Shown here: positions 58,301-64,000 of the stretch, piece by piece
Numbering within the stretch: the first letter of the stretch is position 1
Layout: each line of letters begins with the position of its first letter
Source: Cypionkella sp.
Lineage (GTDB): Bacteria > Pseudomonadota > Alphaproteobacteria > Rhodobacterales > Rhodobacteraceae
Direction of reading: 5' to 3'
DNA: 64,000 nucleotides
Assembly: GCF_030652235.1 (NCBI RefSeq)
Contig: NZ_JAUSBA010000018.1
Coordinates: forward strand, 62,001 to 126,000
Notes under the pieces: generated by a model
Seen by the model: only the letters and a program-made list of their open reading frames with translations
Databases searched by the model: none
Told to the model about the DNA's origin: nothing
Translations under genes and position numbers: made by a program

Positions 58301-61300
58301 CTTGAACTTATCCTGCACTGCGATCAGTGGATTGCGCATTTCCTTTTCATCCGAGGCCGCCGCATCGGGCGAGGCATCAGGCTTTGGCCCAATGTCAGCG
58401 CCACCATCCTGCCCGCGCCCGCCGACCTTACCGCCAGCAATCCGCTCCATGACCATGGCCGCATCTGTGAAACCTTCACCGCGCAGCGCCGAAGCAAACG
58501 CGCGGAAGAACGCCGCAACCTTGTTGAATATCCGCGACACCGGCCCCGCCGCAGCCCGAGCGCCTGCCCATTCCCGATACATCTCGGCCACGGCTTCTTC
58601 GGTCTGTACTGCGGGGGATTTATCGGAATATGCCTTCTCCACCCGCGCCATGATCTCAACATCACCACGCGCCGCCGCCACCAGCGTCCGCCATTCTACG
58701 CCAGTGAACAAGCCATAGGGCTTTGACCAGAGCGATTCATCCCGCAGGGCGTGAACAATCTCATGTCGCATGACGCCAACTGGATCAGCCGAGTCCGCGG
58801 AGATTTCAATCTGCGCCCCGGCCTGCCGCCCTTGGATCGGGATGCCGTTGCGATCCAGCAGACGACGCACAAGGATTGGCGAAACCTTGCCAGCCAGCCC
58901 AGCCGATTTTACTTCGGCAGCAATCGACTCTGAAATCGCGAGTAGGGATGAAACCGGGATGGGTTTGGAATTGGCAACATCGCCTCGGCTGTAGAATATC
59001 TTGCCGAGGCCGCGCGCTACCAGTTTATCCGACTGCTGTAGAGATCGTTCCAGTAGTCCGGGTCTTTTTCCGCTCGGCGTGTGTGCCAAGGTATTGAGGA
59101 GAATGCCTCGCTTAAGCGTTTTGCGCCCCGCGCCTGCCGCTCTAGCTCCGGCAGTGGTACTCCATGCTCTAAAGCGCCCATCAGCAATGGACTCGCCTTC
59201 ACCATCTCGGAAGGTGCCTGTTGCGAAATCGTATCGAGCATCGGCTACCTCCGGCACATGATGGATAAGGTTTTCCACACTGACATCAATCAGTGATTCG
59301 ACATTACCAACTGTATCGCCATCCGTCCAGACCAGCGGGGTTACACCAAGGGCCGCATCACCTTTAATTTGCCGTTCATGGGGCTCCAAATGCTTGGTGG
59401 TGCCGTGCTTAAGCGCCGAAGAAAGCATTGCCTCGGTTCTGCGCCGCAACGCGATGTCGGAAAGGCCTTCTGGATCACCAATGAACACCTGACCCGAGTT
59501 ATAGGCGTAATCAGCCACCGCCGAATAGACGGCGCTGCCCGCGCCGCCTTCCGTCATGTTGCTGACATCCATCCAGACGTTGCCATCGCCTTCATAGACA
59601 AAGAAGTCCTGCCCACCCGTGCGAAGAAGGTGCATCTTTTCGGCCCCAAGCTTTTCAGCCCGTTCCGAAAATGCGCTGGCCTCGCCCTGCGTGGCAACAT
59701 CACCAACATAGGTGACGCTTGGGTCAACCTCGCCAAACACCGCCTTGATTGAGGTGCCTTGTGCCGTGGGGTTCTGGAACAGATCATCGACCGATGCCAA
59801 CTCCGCCATGATCTCGGCGGCAAAGGCAGAATCCATATCCGCAGGCTCTTGGCCATCTGGGAACCGCGAATACATCTCGACGCCGCGATCTGTTTCCCGC
59901 GTCTCGATTACAGTGAACAGCTTGTCGAAAGCCGCCCGCACCGCTGGTTCTTCATCGGCGATCAGGTAAGGATAGCTATCGCCTTCCAAGCCCTGCAAGG
60001 CCGCCGCTGCTTTCCAATATTCCTCGGAAACGATGTTCGCGAGATAATCGTTGGCGGCGTTCTGATCGCGCAGCTTGGCGATGACGTAGCTTTCAAACGC
60101 CCGCGCGTGCATTTCAACGCCGGTGGACCAATAGGGAGTCGACCGCATCTTGTCGATCACGGCGGAGCGCGGTTTCAGCTTCGTGGTGCGCAACGCCTCC
60201 CGCAGATCGGCGAAGGCCTGCAACACCTCTGGCCGCACGTCCGCAGCCTCGCCAGTCTTGCGCGGGGCCGGGTTGTTGGTGACAAATTCGACAGGCCGCC
60301 CCCGCATCCGCTCGAAATAGTTATCGACGGCATGAAACCATTCATGCGCCAGCGAGCCCGCCCCTTTGTCCTTGGTCAGATTGATCACGATATTGCCGGA
60401 CTCGTAATGCGCCTTTGCCGGGGTTTTCCCGCCACGCCCGCGCGCGCCGAAAGCCAAGCCCATCTGCCCATTCAAGGAAAGAGCCTTGGGCGGAATCCCG
60501 ATGATGCCTGCCAAATCCATCAGCGCGTCATAGGCTTGGTTCAAGTCCTGCTGACGGCGCGCGCCCTCGACATAATTTCCGAACTGGACACCACGAAAGC
60601 CAAAGGTCTGCTCGAATGCTTCCGGGGTGACATCTGCGCCAAGGCGGTGATCATCGCCGATCCGCTCGCTGTTGGTGTCGCGGCGCTCGCTGGGCACCTC
60701 TTTCATCGCGGCCAATCGTTTTTCCAGATCGGCCCGATTGTTGGTGCGGTAGGCGCGCGCCTCCTGACTGGTGGCAAAACGTTGAACTTCTACGGGCTTG
60801 CCCGCGACTTTCACGCCGATGAACACATAGGCCTCGCCACCCTTGGGCTTGGCGCTGTAGATCAGGAACTCCGGGCCTTTCTTGGCTTTGGCGGTTTCGG
60901 CAGTGGTATCCGTGCCAGTGGCTTTGAAAGCCTGAATTGCCGCCTCTTTGGTTGCACCGAAGGCCAAAACCTTGGGCCAGTTGCGCGCGCCGGGGCCGAT
61001 CACCTCATAGCGGGCTTGGGTCATTTTGCCGTCAGACAGATATGGGGTGGAGTGTTGGAGCTTGATTCCAGTCAGATCGCGATCATGGCCGAGGGCAAGA
61101 TAAAGATCGACCGCACCCATGATGTCGTCACGCAGACGCGACATCGAAGGCTGCTCCAACCGGTCACGGATGCCTTGCGGATCTATGACGCCATCCAGAA
61201 GGCTGCGTGAGAACGTGCGCAGCAACTTCACGGCTTCGACCCAGCCCTTGAGTTTCCAGCCCTGCGGCTTGCGCGGCACATGCTGGCGGGCGGCACGGAT

Positions 61301-64000
61301 GAATGCCACTGACCAAGGATCGGCCCCGTCCTCGATCAGCGCCGCATAGTTGGGTTCCGGCCACGACTTCGACAGCGGATGATTGGCGACATCGCCATCG
61401 GGCACATCGCCGAGACGTTTCGCAAAGCCCTTCCAACGATCCTTGGCTGCACCGTCCAGCTTTTCGCCGAAGTCAGCGATCTTGCCAGCAGGCTTCGCTG
61501 GAGCGACGGCGGCACCCTCCAACCGAACCGGCTTGGTCGTATCCCCGTTCGCCACCCAATCCTTGAACTCGGCGACAGTCATAACCTTGTGCGCGCCCAT
61601 CCGGTCGGCACCTTTGCCGTCAGAAAAGCCCTGCACATAGAAATCCAGCGCGGTTTTGCGGTTGGTGAAGCCCAGCATCGACTTGGTTTCATCGAATTTC
61701 TTCGTATCGGCATCGACCTGATCGACCACCACTACGACATCGCTATCGGGATTATCGCCCATGTAAACGTCGAGATGATCACCATCTGCGCCTTCCGTGC
61801 GCTTCAGGTAGCCGTAGTGCGCTGGCAGCTTCACCGACCATTCGTTGCCATCGGCATCTTTGCCTTTGCGCAGCGCGCCCTTCGGCGTTTCGATGGTGAT
61901 GTCCAAGCCGTTCCAAGCGGCGTGAGCCATTTTGTAGTTGCCCGCCTCTTTCTGGGCGTCTGTGGGGTTCTTGTCGGCCTCTGCGGCGGCAGTGTCGATT
62001 TCTGCGGCGGTCGGCGCTGGCGTTGGCTCCTTGGCAACGGTTTGCTGTTGCTCACGATCAACTGGCCCCGCGCGCAGCTCGCGCTCGCTTGGCGTGGTGC
62101 CGTGGCTCCGCACGCGCATATCGCTGGGGTTCTTCACCCACTTATCACCCTGCTTCACCACGGATTCGACGGTAACTTTCGGGCCGCCATCTTTATCCCG
62201 TTCAAAGGCAACAACCCTATCATGTCCGCCGCCGTAAGCCGACACGATGTTGCCGGGGGTGAAGTGCGCGTCGATCTGGGCGTCATGCGCAGTGCGGGCG
62301 GCTTTGGGCGACAGCTTTGGTTTCGCTGGCGGCGCGGGGGTGTGGGGTTTTGCGAGCGGGGCATCCACCGTTTCTTCGTTTGGTTTCACCGGATCGGCAA
62401 CCGAACGCTCCACTTCGGTCTTAAACCCGGCACCACGATCAGCTTTCGGTTGCCAGCGGTTCTCGCCATTCACCTTGACCAATGGCTCAACAACCCTGTT
62501 GCCATTCTGGCGATAAGATCGAACGCCATCGGCATCCTCAAACAGCGGATTGCCTTCGGCGTTGACGCCGATCTGGCTTTGCTTCGGCTTGGCAGAAGGT
62601 TTTACAACTTGATCAACAGGCTCGGATTCCGCCACAGGCGCAATTTTATCCAGCTCATTCATCGCCCCTTGGGTGGCAGCGGCAATATCATCCTCTGACA
62701 TGCCCTTGGTGTCGATCACCCGGTCAAAATCACTTGGGCCATCCGGCTTGGCACGAACCACAACCTTGCCGGGACGCACCAAGACATTGCGACCAGCAAC
62801 TTCGCCATCCCAAGCGCTTTTGCCATTGGCTGCAATCGGCAGAAACTGCCCCCACTCGCGGCGGGCCTGCTCTTTGCTGGCAGGATCAGCCTTAGTGCTG
62901 TCGGCAACGGGTTTTGATGCTAGCGCCTTGTCTGGCATCACCACATCGCGCATATCCGCTTCGGCCTTGGTGATCGCGGCTTCCTGCTCAGCGTCGGCCT
63001 GAGCGCGTTCCGCGTCATCGTCGGCCTTGGTGACGTGATCAGCAGCAAGGCCATCATCGAGCATGGGCGCGACTGGCGCGCGCGGGGCGGTCAGTGCAGA
63101 AGGTTGCTCGCTGCCGGTTCCCGCAGCAGGAATATCAGCATCGCCGCCCGACACTCCGGCGTCCCGCGCTGGAGAAGCGTTACCTCCGTCGAGTCCTTGT
63201 CCAGCGCCTTGCTGAGCGACTGCGCCACTTCCGGCGACACCTCCCCCATTTGCTGCAACTGGCTCAGGGCTTGGCGGGCTGACATTTTGCGTGACATCTT
63301 GCTTCCCTGTGACGGCATCTGTCGGTTGCGCGGGCGGTGCGGTTGCATCTTCATTCCACGGCCCATCGTAGTAGCCCATCTCACGCAATGCTTCTGGTGC
63401 CGCATCATCGACATGACCAACCGATAATTCACTTTCAGGTGCCAAGGCAGGCACTTCTGCCTGTTTCTGTGGGGCTTTTTTCCCAGCCCCTTTAGCTGCT
63501 GCCTTGGCTTCTTCCTCTAGCCGCAGTGCCTCATTGCGCGCCTGATCAAACTCTTGGGGGTCAAGCACGATTTCTTCGCCGTTGACGCGGACGGAAACAC
63601 CATCTGGGCCTTCACCAAGGAAAACAGCGTTGTGCGTGACTTCACCTTCGGGGTCATAGAGCTTGATTGCGCTGCCCGGTTTCTGATCGGGGAAGAACGA
63701 AGGCGGAGGCACGGCCTCTGGCTGCGGGGTGAGATCCGGCGCAAGGGCTGCGGCGCGGCCAATCGGCCCGGTTGGTGCGGCAATCGTGGCTGCGGTGAGC
63801 CCATCGTCGGCCATTGGCGCTGGAGCTGCTGGTGGCATATTGGCGGAAGCCGCCCCTGCATCTGGTCCGGGGAGGCCCATAGCTGGAGCAGCTTCCTGAC
63901 CCCCGGCGCTGCCATCGCCGAGAGGTTGGGAATTGGGGGTCGTGAGTGGAGGCTGAGTGACGGGTTGGCCCGCAGGACGGTTCGCAGCACCAGCGACGGC
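55388..64000 (-). CDS. Giant phage polyvalent protein (InPase-like domain, LPD1-like zincin region, second HExxH, PLxRFG C-terminal region); partial, open at right edge
   Basis: 2830-aa ORF listed from an internal Met; the 40 codons upstream to base 64000 contain no stop. HEWFH at 60332-60346, HEIVH at 58751-58765, PLARFG at 57489-57506, pyrophosphatase-like VKLPAHYGYLKRTEGADGDHLDVYMGD near 61755-61845. Confidence 0.9.
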   Translation of the reverse strand, partial: AVAGAANRPAGQPVTQPPLTTPNSQPLGDGSAGGQEAAPAMGLPGPDAGAASANMPPAAPAPMADDGLTAATIAAPTGPIGRAAALAPDLTPQPEAVPPPSFFPDQKPGSAIKLYDPEGEVTHNAVFLGEGPDGVSVRVNGEEIVLDPQEFDQARNEALRLEEEAKAAAKGAGKKAPQKQAEVPALAPESELSVGHVDDAAPEALREMGYYDGPWNEDATAPPAQPTDAVTGKQDVTQNVSPPSPEPVAANGGGVAGSGAVAQQGAGQGLDGGNASPARDAGVSGGDADIPAAGTGSEQPSALTAPRAPVAPMLDDGLAADHVTKADDDAERAQADAEQEAAITKAEADMRDVVMPDKALASKPVADSTKADPASKEQARREWGQFLPIAANGKSAWDGEVAGRNVLVRPGKVVVRAKPDGPSDFDRVIDTKGMSEDDIAAATQGAMNELDKIAPVAESEPVDQVVKPSAKPKQSQIGVNAEGNPLFEDADGVRSYRQNGNRVVEPLVKVNGENRWQPKADRGAGFKTEVERSVADPVKPNEETVDAPLAKPHTPAPPAKPKLSPKAARTAHDAQIDAHFTPGNIVSAYGGGHDRVVAFERDKDGGPKVTVESVVKQGDKWVKNPSDMRVRSHGTTPSERELRAGPVDREQQQTVAKEPTPAPTAAEIDTAAAEADKNPTDAQKEAGNYKMAHAAWNGLDITIETPKGALRKGKDADGNEWSVKLPAHYGYLKRTEGADGDHLDVYMGDNPDSDVVVVVDQVDADTKKFDETKSMLGFTNRKTALDFYVQGFSDGKGADRMGAHKVMTVAEFKDWVANGDTTKPVRLEGAAVAPAKPAGKIADFGEKLDGAAKDRWKGFAKRLGDVPDGDVANHPLSKSWPEPNYAALIEDGADPWSVAFIRAARQHVPRKPQGWKLKGWVEAVKLLRTFSRSLLDGVIDPQGIRDRLEQPSMSRLRDDIMGAVDLYLALGHDRDLTGIKLQHSTPYLSDGKMTQARYEVIGPGARNWPKVLAFGATKEAAIQAFKATGTDTTAETAKAKKGPEFLIYSAKPKGGEAYVFIGVKVAGKPVEVQRFATSQEARAYRTNNRADLEKRLAAMKEVPSERRDTNSERIGDDHRLGADVTPEAFEQTFGFRGVQFGNYVEGARRQQDLNQAYDALMDLAGIIGIPPKALSLNGQMGLAFGARGRGGKTPAKAHYESGNIVINLTKDKGAGSLAHEWFHAVDNYFERMRGRPVEFVTNNPAPRKTGEAADVRPEVLQAFADLREALRTTKLKPRSAVIDKMRSTPYWSTGVEMHARAFESYVIAKLRDQNAANDYLANIVSEEYWKAAAALQGLEGDSYPYLIADEEPAVRAAFDKLFTVIETRETDRGVEMYSRFPDGQEPADMDSAFAAEIMAELASVDDLFQNPTAQGTSIKAVFGEVDPSVTYVGDVATQGEASAFSERAEKLGAEKMHLLRTGGQDFFVYEGDGNVWMDVSNMTEGGAGSAVYSAVADYAYNSGQVFIGDPEGLSDIALRRRTEAMLSSALKHGTTKHLEPHERQIKGDAALGVTPLVWTDGDTVGNVESLIDVSVENLIHHVPEVADARYDFATGTFRDGEGESIADGRFRAWSTTAGARAAGAGRKTLKRGILLNTLAHTPSGKRPGLLERSLQQSDKLVARGLGKIFYSRGDVANSKPIPVSSLLAISESIAAEVKSAGLAGKVSPILVRRLLDRNGIPIQGRQAGAQIEISADSADPVGVMRHEIVHALRDESLWSKPYGLFTGVEWRTLVAAARGDVEIMARVEKAYSDKSPAVQTEEAVAEMYREWAGARAAAGPVSRIFNKVAAFFRAFASALRGEGFTDAAMVMERIAGGKVGGRGQDGGADIGPKPDASPDAAASDEKEMRNPLIAVQDKFKGLVGSRHWKNPGEWVSNIVTDKMVGDNGYNALSLVPGRALFAELGKYLPAAKAYLRQKEEMDSVRNEWHARADAVAQRWLAAQNKNPDASSKMSDLMHSSTLSGIDPSEPDTWVHAMDARARREIAENGDKASDWAKDAMREIEAHEGSYAKLRAEYKALPLEFRQLYRTVKSGYDAMGQASEKAILQNIQNATKIGLKRAVRTHEKEIARIRDEGLEGVERDEAIAAADAKLKAVKMRGGFSARARLAALRKKFELNRLLGPYFPLARFGNYFVTVRNSVGAVISFSKFEKESQQQAFIREMKEKGETKIEHGTMDDAQKLRGQIDPSFVADIENMLAESGASDEVMDAVWQHWLGTLPDMSIRTSSIHRKGRAGYSADAFRAFSNQMFHGGHQLAKLEHGLLMEEHLNDATEQAKVADNPNRALQVVAEMKKRHDFTMNPKGNRYVAYMSNAAFIWYLGATPAAALANITQTTVVGIPLMSARFGKAGVVGVTKALGKASKDFVAGRGKVSKRVAGVPVWTDQWTAENSPNLTTEEKAALAEAVRRGTIDKTQAHDLASAAEHGIEYNARREKWMKRIGFFFHHAERFNREVTFLASYRLAKAEGLDHAAAVDAAGDLTFKIHFDMQNNSRPRFMQDNMGKALTTFRQFTVNMLWRLFRDTHQMLNGATKEDRREARLQLVGLTLSMMAHAGIRGVWGYGLLMMLMGMLAPGADDDDIKEWLQEALLMQGDSAGVAAWNFTMGAVLNGVPGQILGVDLTDRIGMPNLWWRDAPNDLEGADLYTHQVMNLLGPAVSIGAGAARGVQLAADGEWWRGTEAAVPKVIRDGMKSVRYVGDGVNTLKGDSLIEGVSPYQAIVQAIGFTPAEIAERYDINSRLKDREMQVTDERSGIQKAAAKAILAGDGIPADILAQIGDFNSRYPEYPITGESIKLSARSKMRASDRSEFGIILNPRLNDRLRAERATPIGR

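Larger units (their letters stand above)
48240..64000. mobile_element. Left portion of a prophage/prophage-like element (right end outside window)
   Basis: Tightly packed small genes, Gp37/Gp68-type gene, endolysin with Rz/Rz1, LamG-like gene and giant polyvalent protein; no integrase or terminase seen in the window. Confidence 0.85.

Noticed and set aside
56126-61210. Long plus-strand ORFs (563 and 483 aa) inside the giant phage gene
   Set aside because: Antisense to a 2830-aa ORF with recognisable motifs; codon-composition artefacts.
48240-64000. Complete, self-sufficient prophage
   Set aside because: No integrase, repressor, terminase, portal or capsid gene seen; only one end of the element is inside the window.

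Overview
The window is alphaproteobacterial chromosome, Rhodobacteraceae-like by gene content and gene order. It has about 48 kb of core housekeeping genes followed by the left part of a prophage or prophage-like element (about 48.3 kb to the right edge). Core genes include gatCA, a DddL/DddQ-like DMSP lyase, mtnP, apt, the ctaC-ctaB-ctaG-ctaE-SURF1-thrC-M16 cluster, tldD, two Lrp/AsnC regulators, ilvC, glmM-folP-folB, a PPDK-like gene, glyS/glyQ, folE2, metZ with a SAM-II-type riboswitch, yciB, ftsY, alkB-like, xseA and purD. The prophage segment has rightward small genes (Gp37/Gp68 family, ASCH, possible 2OG-oxygenase fold) converging on a leftward lysis cassette (membrane proteins, TIGR02594-type endolysin, overlapping Rz/Rz1). 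Beyond that are a LamG-like gene and one giant ORF that stays open to the window edge (at least 2870 codons). That ORF encodes a polyvalent protein with a pyrophosphatase-like domain, two HExxH motifs and a PLARFG motif. Other points worth checking: a lysoplasmalogenase gene broken by a 13-bp tandem duplication; an SDR/DUF2269 deletion remnant; a trypsin-like protein that appears to have lost its catalytic residues; two families of short gene-end repeats, one found only in convergent intergenic gaps; an AT-rich in-frame insert in GlyS; and a strand-composition (GC-skew) reversal in the middle of the window. All assignments come from reading the sequence and from memory of protein families; no searches were run.
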